The notes: generated by a model from the sequence alone, not told the origin. DNA of 33,770 nt from Caldilineaceae bacterium (GCA_028819675.1 JAPPKT010000424.1:1-33770), one strand, 5' to 3'. Shown: positions 8,674 to 17,386, counted from the stretch's first letter. Numbers and translations: made by a program.

Positions 8674-9939
8674 ATGGATAAGATCCCTCTCGCTATCGTC
8701 GGTTGCGGAGGAATGGGCCATCGCCATCTGTACGGCCTCGCCGAACTGCACAATTCCGGGCTCTCGCCCTTCGAGCTGGTCGGCGCCTGCGACCCCGTTC
8801 GGGCCAACGCAGAATCGCTGGCTGACGATGCCGAAGAACGTCTGGGAGTACGCCCGCAGGTCGTCGAATCCTTGGAGGAGCTCGAAGCCCTGGGCGTAGC
8901 GGCCGTCGATATTACGACAACCCCCCGCTACCACCATACAGTAGCCGAAGAAGCGTTGGAACGCGGCTGGCACGCCATGATAGAGAAACCGGTCGGTCTG
9001 ACAGTACGCGCCGGCAATCGCATTCGCCAGGCCGCCGAAAAGAGCGGGACTATCGTCAGCGTGGCCGAGAACTACCGCCGCGATCCAATGAATCGGCTTG
9101 GAAAAGCCCTGCTGGATGCCGGCGTCATCGGGTCGCCCCGCCTCATGATTCACAACACCATGGGGGGCGGCAGCCAAATGACAATCTCAGTCTGGCGGCA
9201 CCAGAAAAACGAAAGCGGCGTCCTCCTGGACGTGGGCGTCCACTTCGCTGACATCCTTGAGTTCTACCTCGGCCCAGTCAGTACGGTCTACGCCCAGTCC
9301 CGCCTGCACGAACCAATACGGTACAACCCGGCCGCCGGACCGGAAGGCCGATCCACCAGTAACCCCTCTGGCGTGTACGCTAAGTGGCAAAAAGAGATGC
9401 CCGCACAGTTTGAAGCCACCGCCGAAGATGCCTCATACGCGACAATACTCTTCGAGAACGGCGCCGTCTGCCAGTTCATAGAGGACCACGCCGCCCACGG
9501 TCAGGGCCTGTGGACGCGACAGATCCATGGTTCCGCCGGTTCGCTCGAGCTGCCTCCCGACAGATCCGGGCAGCTCATCACACTCCACAAAGACGGCGAG
9601 TCGACCTGCGACGCAAGCCTCCTGGATCTTGTGCCAGACTTCCACTTGGAACCCATCACAGCTGCTCTCTTCGGCGGCGACCGCCTCTGGGGCTACGACT
9701 TCCCCTTTACCGTGACCGACCGCAAACTACTCGCCGTCGAATATGGCGAACTGGGCCTCGCAATCGAGGACGGCGGCAGCATCGAAGTCGACCCTACTCA
9801 GGGGACGCGTTCGGTTGCGCTATCCTACGCGATGCTGGAATCAAGTGAGGCAGGCAGGGCCTTATCGATGGAGGAGGTGCTGTCAGAGAAGGTCAACGAC
9901 TACCAGTTGGAGATCGACGAAGAGCTTGGGTTGGCCTAG
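8674..9939 (+). CDS. Gfo/Idh/MocA-family NAD(P)-dependent oxidoreductase
   Basis: This 421-residue protein has the Rossmann G-C-G-G-M-G motif at residues 10-15, the family signature E-K-P (E104-K105-P106, where the lysine is catalytic) and the D-V-G-V-H motif with D186 and H190 in the substrate domain. Family members oxidise or reduce sugars, inositols or sugar derivatives at a hydroxyl/keto carbon in the cytoplasm. The ATG is preceded by AAGGA at 7 bp spacing. It is convergent with the SBP1 transporter operon, from which it is separated by a minus-strand terminator. It could act on the same sugars that the neighbouring transporters import (inference). The precise substrate cannot be read from the sequence. 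Confidence 0.9.
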   Translation: MDKIPLAIVGCGGMGHRHLYGLAELHNSGLSPFELVGACDPVRANAESLADDAEERLGVRPQVVESLEELEALGVAAVDITTTPRYHHTVAEEALERGWHAMIEKPVGLTVRAGNRIRQAAEKSGTIVSVAENYRRDPMNRLGKALLDAGVIGSPRLMIHNTMGGGSQMTISVWRHQKNESGVLLDVGVHFADILEFYLGPVSTVYAQSRLHEPIRYNPAAGPEGRSTSNPSGVYAKWQKEMPAQFEATAEDASYATILFENGAVCQFIEDHAAHGQGLWTRQIHGSAGSLELPPDRSGQLITLHKDGESTCDASLLDLVPDFHLEPITAALFGGDRLWGYDFPFTVTDRKLLAVEYGELGLAIEDGGSIEVDPTQGTRSVALSYAMLESSEAGRALSMEEVLSEKVNDYQLEIDEELGLA

Positions 9940-9975
9940 AGAGCCGTCCTCGTTGCCAACAGCAGCCGGCTTCGG

Positions 9976-10005
9976 AAAGAAAAAAGCGTTTCCCGGCGGA
10001 AACGC
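9976..10005 (-). terminator. Rho-independent terminator of the SBP1 transporter operon
   Basis: There is a perfect 8-bp stem, GCGTTTCC (9986-9993) and GGAAACGC (9998-10005), with a 4-nt loop. On the minus strand it is followed directly by a T-rich run (complement of 9976-9985, nine of ten bases A on the plus strand). It lies about 130 bp after the stop of the last permease. The T-run exists only for minus-strand transcription. Confidence 0.85.
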
Positions 10006-10131
10006 AGATTGGATCTTGGGCCAAACAGCTATACCGACCCTCGTCGACCGGGACCGCTCCGCGAACCTCTTAGGTTGCGAAAAACACCCAGCCGTTCTCA
10101 CTTATCGGCAAAGTAAGCAAACTGTCAACGC

Positions 10132-11073
10132 CTAAAACTTGATAGCTCCTTCGGTCAACCCCCTCATAAACCATTTCTGCATTAGTGCGTAGATGATAAT
10201 CACCGGCAATGCGCTGAAAAGGAGCATAGTCGCGTCGGCAGCCTCACCCGCGAACTGATTGCGAAATCGTGGTGACAGCGCCGACTCGTAGCTCGTCGCG
10301 AGCACCTTCTTGATGCCAACCGAAATAGTCATCTGCGAATCGCGGTCGATCATCGTATACGTGAGGATGTAATCGCTCCAGACGCCGACAAAGGCTAGCG
10401 TGCCGATGATGACCATCGCGCTGGTTGCCAGAGGCAGGGCGATTCGCCAGAATGTCTGCCACCAACTCGCGCCGTCAATGAATGCGGACTCTTCTACCTC
10501 ATGTGGAATCGCAAGAAAGGCCTGGCGCATTATAAAGATAGCGGCTGGTAAACCGGCCGCGAAGAGCAGGATCAGGCCGAGAATGCTGTTGCGCAGCTTA
10601 AGAAAAGTCATCAATTCGTAAAGGGCCATCAACCCCCCGGCCCTTGGCACGAACATCGAAACAATGATTGCAATAAATATGAAATCCCGGCCCCAGAAAC
10701 GCATCCGGGCGAATGCGTAACCGGCCAGAGCCGAACAGAACACCTGGATGAGCGTCACGCCCGCTGCAAGGATAAAGCTGTTTCTCATGTAAATGGGCAA
10801 CTGTTGGATCGCTTCAAACATGTACATATAGTTCACGAGACTGAAGCTGCTGGGAATCAGAGCCGCTGAATTCGTTGAAAACTCAAGCCGGTCCTTGAAA
10901 GATGTAGAGACGATCCACAGCAGCGGCAACAAAACGATGAAAGTAACGACTGCCAGAAGCACGTGCGAGAAGAAGTCCTTTTGCCGCAGCCACACGCGCA
11001 ACCGGAACATCTGGCTGTCTGTCTCTCTCTGTGCTTGCTGTCCAATGCTGCTTGCATCCGCTTCCGTCGCCAT
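10132..11073 (-). CDS. Carbohydrate ABC transporter permease, MalG/UgpE type
   Basis: This 313-residue inner-membrane permease has six predicted helices and the cytoplasmic EAA loop that docks the ATPase. Here it reads E-V-E-E-S-A-F-I-D-G-A-S, with I-A-L-P completing the motif. The N-terminus before the first helix is about 35 residues. The ATG is preceded by AAAGGA. It is the last gene of the SBP1-permease-permease operon and partners with the permease at 11152-12105. No ATPase gene is present, so a shared MsmX/UgpC-like ATPase encoded elsewhere is expected. The substrate is unknown but belongs to the carbohydrate CUT1 class by family. Confidence 0.92.
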   Translation of the reverse strand: MATEADASSIGQQAQRETDSQMFRLRVWLRQKDFFSHVLLAVVTFIVLLPLLWIVSTSFKDRLEFSTNSAALIPSSFSLVNYMYMFEAIQQLPIYMRNSFILAAGVTLIQVFCSALAGYAFARMRFWGRDFIFIAIIVSMFVPRAGGLMALYELMTFLKLRNSILGLILLFAAGLPAAIFIMRQAFLAIPHEVEESAFIDGASWWQTFWRIALPLATSAMVIIGTLAFVGVWSDYILTYTMIDRDSQMTISVGIKKVLATSYESALSPRFRNQFAGEAADATMLLFSALPVIIIYALMQKWFMRGLTEGAIKF

Positions 11074-11151
11074 AAGTCAGTCCTTTTGCTTAAGATCAAC
11101 CTCTGTGGTGAGGGTCGCCTTCACGAGTAACATTTGCGCGCCCATAGCTCT

Positions 11152-12105
11152 CTAATCCTGTCGCGACCAGCGAAAGATTACTCCCGCTATCAGTGCACTG
11201 ATCACACCTATGACCAGGCTGATAGCCGCGGCATACCCCAGCCGCAGATCACCGACCTCGAAGGCCTGCTGGTAAAGATACAGGCCAAGCGTACGCGTAG
11301 AATTGGCCGGCCCGCCGTTGTTGAGAATTAACATCGGCTCGACCACTCCGAATAGCGGAAGATTCAGCACGACGATCAGTGCGAATGTCGGCTTCAACAG
11401 TGGGGCAGTCAGATACAGGAACTGGTGCCAACCGTTCGCGCCGTCCAGCGACGCCGCCTCATACATTTCGCTGCCGATATTGTAGATGCCAATCAGGAAC
11501 AGGAGAGTCGGAAAACCGAAGATCATCCAAATGTGGGCCGCGCCGATCGAGGGTAATGCCAGCGTTCGATCCCCCAGCCAGTTAGGGGGATTTTCGATTC
11601 CCCAACCCCGCAAAACGGTGTTGATAAAGCCGAACTGAAAGCCATACATTTCTCCGAACATCAGGAAAATCACGGCCACGGGCAGCACCGCTGGCAAATA
11701 GACCACCCAGCGGTAGAAGGCAGCCCCTCTCTTGACCTTGGAAATCAGCACCGCCAGGATCAGAGCGATCAGGATCATGGCTGGCGCGACGAATGCCAGA
11801 TACTTCAGCGAAATCGCCGCCGCATCCATCGCCCGCCGGTCTCCCACCATCTTGACAAAGTTACTTAAGCCGTTAAACTCCCACCGCGTATCCGGGTAAA
11901 CAAAGCGATAGTCGGTAAACGCCATGGCAAGGCCCCGGAAGATCGGCCAAACGTTAAAGGTCAGGTACAGTGCCATTGCCGGCGCAATGAACACGTAACC
12001 CAAGAGGTTGCTTTTCCGAAAGGAGACCTGCTGACCGCTTGTCTGTCGATATCTGCGAACGGCGGCGAAAAGGCCGCCGCCCCCGGTGTCTGATTGTGAT
12101 GTCAT
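11152..12105 (-). CDS. Carbohydrate ABC transporter permease, MalF/UgpA type
   Basis: This 317-residue permease starts its first helix near residue 35 and carries the EAA loop E-M-Y-E-A-A-S-L-D-G-A-N followed by A-P-L-L-K-P. It would form the transmembrane heterodimer with the MalG-type protein encoded 78 bp downstream. The ATG is preceded by CAGGAG. The gene follows SBP1 after an 83-bp gap that holds a perfect 15-bp RNA stem, a position known in other systems to let the binding protein be made in excess over the permeases. Confidence 0.92.
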   Translation of the reverse strand: MTSQSDTGGGGLFAAVRRYRQTSGQQVSFRKSNLLGYVFIAPAMALYLTFNVWPIFRGLAMAFTDYRFVYPDTRWEFNGLSNFVKMVGDRRAMDAAAISLKYLAFVAPAMILIALILAVLISKVKRGAAFYRWVVYLPAVLPVAVIFLMFGEMYGFQFGFINTVLRGWGIENPPNWLGDRTLALPSIGAAHIWMIFGFPTLLFLIGIYNIGSEMYEAASLDGANGWHQFLYLTAPLLKPTFALIVVLNLPLFGVVEPMLILNNGGPANSTRTLGLYLYQQAFEVGDLRLGYAAAISLVIGVISALIAGVIFRWSRQD

Positions 12106-12137
12106 CGAAGACTCCTGGAAACGCGGGAGGGGAGCTG

Positions 12138-12172
12138 ATCAGCGGCAGCCAGGTGAACTGGCTGCCGCTGAT
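12138..12172 (-). promoter_or_regulatory. Perfect 15-bp intercistronic hairpin between SBP1 and its permease
   Basis: The arms 12138-12152 (ATCAGCGGCAGCCAG) and 12158-12172 are exact reverse complements around a 5-nt loop. The hairpin begins 17 bp after the SBP1 stop codon and ends 33 bp before the permease start. No T-tract follows on the minus strand. The likely role is protection of the upstream mRNA from 3' exonucleases or partial attenuation, as for malE-malF in enteric bacteria (inference). Confidence 0.7.
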
Positions 12173-12188
12173 TGACTAGCGGCCACTG

Positions 12189-13601
12189 CTAGGCCATCAT
12201 CATCTGATCGTAGCGACCGGACTCCTTCAACTCTTCGAGGTCGATTTGAATGCCTTCCATTGCCACCTCAACGACCTCCTCAGGCGTGACACTCTGCGTC
12301 GCGTCACGCAACCGCTGCATCTCTGGTGCAAGATTGCTGTTCTGCAGGCCGAAGAACAGGTTGCTCGGGAACCAAACCGAGTTGCGAACCAGCTCGATGC
12401 CTTCAAGTTGCCACTGCTGCACTGGGTCGTCCTTGACAAACTCGTCGTAGGTGTACTGGTAGCAAGGCTTGGCGGCAACTTGTGTTATCTGTTGACCTGT
12501 AGCCTTATTCTCCGGCCCAAACCACCACAGAGTGAAGTCAACAGCACCTTGCGGGTTGGCGGCCTTGTTCAGCAGAGCCGTGGAGTTGATCCAGAACGGC
12601 GTGCCTGCCTTTGTTCCGGCAACCTCTGGATCCTCTCGGAAGAAATTGATTCCGGTCGTGGCAGTTTCCTGCCCGAAGGTCTGCTGGGCCATAGTGCCAT
12701 GAACGTCAAACGAGGTCAGCAACGCAGTACCGCCCTTCAACCAGTTGCCGAAATTCTCACCCGTAGCCGGCGCCATCAGGCCGTCTTCAACCATTTCGCG
12801 AATCCACCCCAGAGAAGCAAGGCTCGCCTCGCCGGAGATATCAATCAAGCCATCGTCGGTAATCGGAGTCTCAGTTGCCCCCCAGATCATGGCGTACAGA
12901 TCGCAGAGCGGCGAGCAGGCGGCATCAAATGGAGTCAGGTCCGGGCTGGTTTCGGCGATCTTTTCGGCTGCTTCTCGAACCGCATCCCAGGTCATCGGCT
13001 GACTGTCGAATCCCGCCTTCTCCATCGGTTCCCAGAACCAGCCCAATGCGACACTACCGACATTGCCGGGAATGCCGTACTGGCTCCCTTCGATCTTGTG
13101 AACCTCGAAAATCGACGGGATAATCCCCGGCACGACCTCGTCTGCGCCTGGAATCGACGATGCTTCGATAAACTCGTCCATGGGCTGAATCAAGCCCCGA
13201 CTGTGCCACCTGGGAGCATCCCACGGAAAGACCACGACCGAGTAAGCGTCCCAGATGAGGTCGCCGGCCGCCTGGGCAGCCTGAATCTTCGTATCCGGAG
13301 CGCCGGCCGGTTCTTCTATGGCAACCTGTGACTCGAATTCGTTGTTCCAGCGCTCAACCGCATCATCCGCCGCGTACGCACTGCGGATATCTGTGCGGAT
13401 GAGCATCGTAATTCCTTGGGCTTCGGCCATCGCCTCCTCAGCCTCTCCGGCGTCCGCACCGCTGTCAGGGGCCGGCCCGGCACAGGCCGCTACCACAGAG
13501 GCCAGGGTGACCCCGCCGGCCGCGCGCAGGAACTTCCTTCGACTCAGTTGGCCGTCAACCAGGCCGCCTGATTCGTTTCGATTGCGAATTTGTTCTGTCA
13601 T
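12189..13601 (-). CDS. Extracellular solute-binding lipoprotein of a carbohydrate ABC transporter (SBP1)
   Basis: This 470-residue family 1 (MalE/UgpB-like) binding protein has a Tat-type signal: S-R-R-K-F-L at residues 20-25, a hydrophobic stretch and a lipobox V-A-A-C. The lipid-anchored cysteine would lie near residue 40, followed by a Ser/Ala/Glu-rich linker (about 42-65). The mature part has the two-lobed periplasmic-binding-protein layout, including an A-A-G-D-L-I-W-D-like segment. The ATG follows AAAGGAG. It is the first gene of its operon; a candidate promoter with an inverted repeat in its spacer lies directly upstream. The ligand cannot be predicted from sequence. Confidence 0.92.
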   Translation of the reverse strand: MTEQIRNRNESGGLVDGQLSRRKFLRAAGGVTLASVVAACAGPAPDSGADAGEAEEAMAEAQGITMLIRTDIRSAYAADDAVERWNNEFESQVAIEEPAGAPDTKIQAAQAAGDLIWDAYSVVVFPWDAPRWHSRGLIQPMDEFIEASSIPGADEVVPGIIPSIFEVHKIEGSQYGIPGNVGSVALGWFWEPMEKAGFDSQPMTWDAVREAAEKIAETSPDLTPFDAACSPLCDLYAMIWGATETPITDDGLIDISGEASLASLGWIREMVEDGLMAPATGENFGNWLKGGTALLTSFDVHGTMAQQTFGQETATTGINFFREDPEVAGTKAGTPFWINSTALLNKAANPQGAVDFTLWWFGPENKATGQQITQVAAKPCYQYTYDEFVKDDPVQQWQLEGIELVRNSVWFPSNLFFGLQNSNLAPEMQRLRDATQSVTPEEVVEVAMEGIQIDLEELKESGRYDQMMMA

Positions 13602-13633
13602 TTCTTACTCCTTTAGGGAAGTGGATAGAATGG

Positions 13634-13662
13634 ATTATGTTCACACAAAGAGTGTGACAGAA
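13634..13662 (-). promoter_or_regulatory. Candidate promoter with operator-like inverted repeat for the SBP1 operon
   Basis: The inverted repeat TCACAC (13641-13646) / GTGTGA (13652-13657) has a 5-bp centre and lies within a 17-bp spacer between a minus-strand -10-like CATAAT (13634-13639, 5/6) and a weak -35-like TTCTGT (13657-13662). Start of transcription would be about 25 nt before the SBP1 ATG. A repressor bound here would block RNA polymerase. Confidence 0.4.
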
Positions 13663-13749
13663 GTTGCGCTATTCGTTGCACTGAAGCTAGGATTTGGCCT
13701 GCCTGGGGGACAGAGTAGGGAATGCGGTGAATAGCCTTCCACCGCGAAT

Positions 13750-13778
13750 GGTTTAGCGCAGAAAACTGTTCCTGTCAA
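13750..13778 (-). promoter_or_regulatory. Alternative distal promoter for the SBP1 operon
   Basis: On the minus strand a perfect TTGACA (13773-13778) is separated by 17 bp from TAAACC (13750-13755, 3/6). It would give a leader of about 140 nt that contains the TCACAC/GTGTGA inverted repeat. Confidence 0.3.
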
Positions 13779-13992
13779 ATTCTCCTGACATTGTTTGCCT
13801 AATCTCCCGCCAGCACGTAACCAAGCTGGATTTCGCACACAACGTGGTTAAAGGCAGAGGCAGAGGTCTAAATCAACGAAACCATCCCACTCGGAATGGT
13901 GAGCGCCCGCGTTTCCGGTGCAATAGGTCGTCATGAATTCTGTCTGTGAGGCCTACGCCACATCACTCCCGAATTGACGCAAGCGTGTCTCA

Positions 13993-14010
13993 GTTGATGG
14001 CTTCATCAAC
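13993..14010 (-). terminator. Short hairpin after the LLM oxidoreductase gene
   Basis: The arms GTTGATG (13993-13999) and CATCAAC (14004-14010) are perfect with a 4-nt loop, and lie five bases past the stop codon of the last gene of the SBP2 operon. There is no T-tract, so termination efficiency is doubtful; it may instead protect the 3' end. Confidence 0.4.
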
Positions 14011-14014
14011 AGTA

Positions 14015-15082
14015 CTACAATGCAGGGACCACCTCATTCTTCAACAACTCCATCGACCGCAACCAGCGCGGCTTGTCATCCCAGTCATGACCGATGGCGA
14101 GCAACGTCCCGAACCCCCCTGTCAACTCCTGAATCTCCTGCAAACGGCGAATGCACTCGTCTACGTCACCGACAATCGCCAGCCGGCGCACCGCGTACTC
14201 TGCCGTAACTTCCTCGTCCGGCATCTCCGGGTCCTCTTTCCACCCGTCCAGGCGCCCGGGCCCGATCAAATCGATCAGATAAGCGAAGGAGCGTCCGAAG
14301 GCGCTATTGAGAGCAAAATCGAACGCCTCCTCTTTCGAGTCGCCAACGAAGATGTTGCGCGCTATCCGCCAGATACTCCGATCGGGTGTCTCGCGGCCGG
14401 CTTCACGCGCTCCGGCGCAGAATGTCTCCCAGTGCTCGGCCAGTGTCGCCATGGGAACTAGGTTCGTGCTCACGGGAAAGAACCCGCGCTGCCCCGCCAT
14501 ACGCGCCGCCATCGAGGTGCCCTTCAGGACCGCCATCGCCACCGGCGGATGCGGCTTCTGGTAGGGCCGCAGGATCTCGCCCAATCCGATATCCGGGCGG
14601 GTCTCGTCGATATGTATATGCCAGTAGTCCCCCTTGAAGTCGAAGGGCGCGTCGGTCGTCCACAGCTTCAGCACCATGTTGATGCTCTCGACCGTCATCA
14701 GGCCGAGTACCCCCGGATCCGCCGGCAGGTTGAACAGGCTGAGGTCCGTGGGAATACCGGTCTGGCCGAAACCGCACATCAGCCGGCCGCGCGAAAGGTG
14801 GTCCAGCATCGACAGGCGGACCGCCACGTTGACCGGATGATGGAAGGGTGCGATCGTCACGCCTGTCCCGAACTTGATCGTGCTCGTGCGAGCCATCGCA
14901 TTTGCGATAAAGACGTCGTTCGACGGCATCGGCTCCCATTTGACCGAGTGATGCTGGCCGATCCAGGCCTCGGAGTACCCAAGCCCCTCGGCCCGCTCGA
15001 TCAACTCCAGGTCCTCTTCAAGACTCTGCGTAAAGTCCTTTTCGGGAGGGTGAACGGGCATAAGAAAGTAGCCAAGTTCCAT
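14015..15082 (-). CDS. LLM-class (luciferase-like) flavin-dependent oxidoreductase
   Basis: This 355-residue TIM-barrel protein belongs to the bacterial-luciferase-like superfamily. Signatures are the N-terminal E-L-G-Y-F-L-M-P strand, E-A-W-I-G-Q-H-H near residues 38-45, and the G-T-G-V-T-I-A-P-F-H-H-P block followed by L-S-R-G-R. Most members are FMN/FMNH2-dependent monooxygenases that need a separate flavin reductase; some use F420. No reductase gene is seen nearby. It is preceded by GGAGAG and lies 92 bp after the RhmD-like dehydratase in the SBP2 operon, so it may process the same imported compound (inference). The substrate is unknown. Confidence 0.85.
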   Translation of the reverse strand: MELGYFLMPVHPPEKDFTQSLEEDLELIERAEGLGYSEAWIGQHHSVKWEPMPSNDVFIANAMARTSTIKFGTGVTIAPFHHPVNVAVRLSMLDHLSRGRLMCGFGQTGIPTDLSLFNLPADPGVLGLMTVESINMVLKLWTTDAPFDFKGDYWHIHIDETRPDIGLGEILRPYQKPHPPVAMAVLKGTSMAARMAGQRGFFPVSTNLVPMATLAEHWETFCAGAREAGRETPDRSIWRIARNIFVGDSKEEAFDFALNSAFGRSFAYLIDLIGPGRLDGWKEDPEMPDEEVTAEYAVRRLAIVGDVDECIRRLQEIQELTGGFGTLLAIGHDWDDKPRWLRSMELLKNEVVPAL

Positions 15083-15174
15083 GGGTATCTCTCCAGTTCA
15101 GTGAAACCTAAGGAATTCTAGTTGCGTGGACGCGATGTTCCGCAGAGGCGCGGAGGATTCATCCAGGTCTCGAT

Positions 15175-16341
15175 TCAAACAGTGACCTGCTCCAGCCACG
15201 CCTCGTCGATTTCGAGACCAAACCCTGGCGCATCGCTGGGCCGCACGTAGCCGTCCTTTATCACCGCAGTGCCCGGCAGCTTGACCATCTCCTCCAAGGG
15301 CACGCCGGGGGCCGAGACACTTTCCGATCGTTCCCCCCACGTGACCGCTGGCATCGCCATGGAAAGATGCTGGCCGAACGGATAGTTCATCCCGGCATGC
15401 GCAATGACCGAAATGTTATTCGCCTGCGCCAGGTGACAGATCTTGGCTGCCGCGGTGATTCCGCCGCACCAGAGCACGTCCGGCTGGAAAATGTCTACGA
15501 GCCGCTTCCCCGCGGCGTGGGCAAAGGGCGCCAGATTGTACCAGTGCTCGCCGGTCGCCAGGGTCTGCCAGGGTAGTCGCTGCCGGATCGACTCGTAGCC
15601 CAAAAGATCTTCCGGTTGGATATAGTCCTCCAGCCATTTCAGGTTGTAGGGCCGCATCCGCTCGGCCACACGCACAGTGTATTCGGGATCATATGCCGTC
15701 CAGCCGTCCAACATCAGCTCCACTTCGTCGCCGATGGTTTCGCGCGTGCTTGCAACCAGTTCCTCTAACCTGTTGAGACCCTCCAACCCCTGTTCAGGTC
15801 CCCAGGGGCTGAACAGCTTCGTGGCCTTGAAACCCAGTTCCATGTACCACTCCTGGTCGAAACCGGATGCATAACAGAAGATCTTCTCCTTCTGCGGCCC
15901 TCCCAGTAGCTCGTACACCGGCAGACCCAGCAACTTCCCCTTCAGATCCCACAGGGCCACGTCGAGCGCGCTGATCGCATAACTGGTCATGCTTGTAGGG
16001 CTGAATGCGGTTGACAGCCGTACCATCATATCCCACAGTTTCTCAGTCGCCATCGCGTTCTCACCGACCAGATTGGGACCGAAATGCTCGTTGATCAAAC
16101 TCGTCACGACCGGTCCGTAGAGGGAGATGCCGAAGCCTTGCGTGCCGTCCTCAGCTGTAACCAGCACAGCCGGCCGTTTCCAGGGGGCCATTGAGACGTG
16201 CCCCTCACCGTTGGGAAAACGGGGATAGCGTGCCATGGGACGGTTCATATGAATGGTATCGGCCCGGCTTGGCGTACGCGGCTTCGTCTGCGGCTGTGCC
16301 TCGGCCGCAATCTCAAATGCGCGGATATCTTTGATTTTCAT
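15175..16341 (-). CDS. Enolase-superfamily sugar-acid dehydratase, L-rhamnonate dehydratase-like
   Basis: This 388-residue mandelate racemase/muconate lactonizing enzyme family protein removes water from an aldonic acid to give a 2-keto-3-deoxy acid, using Mg2+. Metal ligands are D212, E238 and E265 (in T-G-E-H), and the likely general acid/base is H315 (in I-A-H-A-G). The spacing closely mirrors E. coli RhmD (D226, E252, E280, H329, recalled). The extra N-terminal loop with a His-Met...Arg-Tyr segment also resembles RhmD. L-rhamnonate or a related 6-deoxy or C5/C6 acid is therefore the best guess, not proven. The ATG is preceded by GAGG. It is encoded directly after the SBP2 permeases, so transport and dehydration are probably coupled. 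Confidence 0.85.
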   Translation of the reverse strand: MKIKDIRAFEIAAEAQPQTKPRTPSRADTIHMNRPMARYPRFPNGEGHVSMAPWKRPAVLVTAEDGTQGFGISLYGPVVTSLINEHFGPNLVGENAMATEKLWDMMVRLSTAFSPTSMTSYAISALDVALWDLKGKLLGLPVYELLGGPQKEKIFCYASGFDQEWYMELGFKATKLFSPWGPEQGLEGLNRLEELVASTRETIGDEVELMLDGWTAYDPEYTVRVAERMRPYNLKWLEDYIQPEDLLGYESIRQRLPWQTLATGEHWYNLAPFAHAAGKRLVDIFQPDVLWCGGITAAAKICHLAQANNISVIAHAGMNYPFGQHLSMAMPAVTWGERSESVSAPGVPLEEMVKLPGTAVIKDGYVRPSDAPGFGLEIDEAWLEQVTV

Positions 16342-16402
16342 AGGTGCCTCAGTATCTGTGAAGGAAAGTCGTGCAGAATGGCCCGTGATGGGGCAGCTTA
16401 CC

Positions 16403-17386
16403 TCAACCCTTCAGGTCGGTAACCGTAATCCCCTTCAGAAAGGCGTTCTGAGAAAAGAAAAACAGGATCAGGCAGGGAAGTATGATGATGAGAGCAGCGG
16501 CCATGTACAGGTGCCACGGCGTCCCCCGGTAGGCTACATTGAAGTTTGCCAGGAAAAGCGTCAGCGTAAAGTTCTCCGGCGTAGACAGAATGATCAACGG
16601 GCCCAGAAAGTCGTTCCAGAAGAAAACGAATGCGAACACGGCGACAGCCGCCAGCGCAGGCTTGGAAAGTGGCAGAATGATCCGGATGAAAATGTGCCAC
16701 CGCGACGCGCCGTCAAGATAAGCCGCCTCGTCATACTCTCTCGGTATCGTCATGAAAAACTGGCGCAGCAGAAAGATATTCCATGCCGACCCGAACCAGT
16801 GCGGAATCATCAGCGGCCACAACGTGTCCAGCCAGTTCAAATACCGCCAAATGATGAACTGAGGCACCATCACGACCGCAAAGGGGATCATGAGCGTACT
16901 GAGGATGCCCATAAAAATGATGTTCTTACCCGGGAATTCCAGGCGGGCAAAAGCATACGCCACCAGCGCACTGGAGAATATCGTCGAGACCACCCCGTTG
17001 ACTGTAACGATTGCCGTATTGAGTGCATAATTGTAGACAGGTGGGTCCGTCTCGTACTGAATCGTGAATGCCGTCAGGAAATTCGACCACATTACCGGCT
17101 TCGGAATCCAGGTGGGCGGCAGTGTGAAGACTTGGTTGGGCGGCTTAAGCGCCGTGTTCACCATCCAGTAAAACGGCAAAAGAAATAAGAATGCAGAGAA
17201 AATCAGAAGAACATAGATTACGATCAGCCGAACCAGCCCGGTCTGAAATCGGTTGCCAAGCAGAAGTGTGCGTAATCTGCTGGGCTGTGTATAGACCTCA
17301 CTTTGCAGCCGTTCAGCTGAGGGAACAGTTTCGTTGCCAGCGACCACTCTCGTAACTCCCGGCAGGTTAGCGGGCACCGCCTTCAT
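16403..17386 (-). CDS. Carbohydrate ABC transporter permease, MalG type
   Basis: This permease of about 327 residues has a ~70-residue polar N-terminal tail before the first helix, six predicted helices, and the EAA loop E-Y-D-E-A-A-Y-L-D-G-A-S followed by I-L-P-L-S-K-P. The frame extends to a TTG at 17407, but the first ATG is at 17386 and is chosen here. It overlaps the upstream MalF-type permease by 20 bp (41 bp if the TTG is used), which implies coupled translation. It forms the membrane channel for SBP2. No ATPase gene is present in the operon. Confidence 0.9.
   Translation of the reverse strand: MKAVPANLPGVTRVVAGNETVPSAERLQSEVYTQPSRLRTLLLGNRFQTGLVRLIVIYVLLIFSAFLFLLPFYWMVNTALKPPNQVFTLPPTWIPKPVMWSNFLTAFTIQYETDPPVYNYALNTAIVTVNGVVSTIFSSALVAYAFARLEFPGKNIIFMGILSTLMIPFAVVMVPQFIIWRYLNWLDTLWPLMIPHWFGSAWNIFLLRQFFMTIPREYDEAAYLDGASRWHIFIRIILPLSKPALAAVAVFAFVFFWNDFLGPLIILSTPENFTLTLFLANFNVAYRGTPWHLYMAAALIIILPCLILFFFSQNAFLKGITVTDLKG

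Larger units (their letters stand above)
13602..14014. other. 413-bp intergenic region: SBP1 promoter side and LLM 3' end
   Basis: No gene was seen. The left part carries the SBP1 ribosome-binding site, a candidate operator/promoter (13634-13662) and a second, more distal candidate promoter (13750-13778). The right end carries a 7-bp hairpin (13993-14010) just after the LLM oxidoreductase stop. The middle (about 13800-13980) shows nothing I could name. Confidence 0.6.

Noticed and set aside
12246..13331. 361-codon open frame antisense to SBP1
   Set aside because: It is a shadow of the solute-binding protein gene, with no ribosome-binding site or motif.
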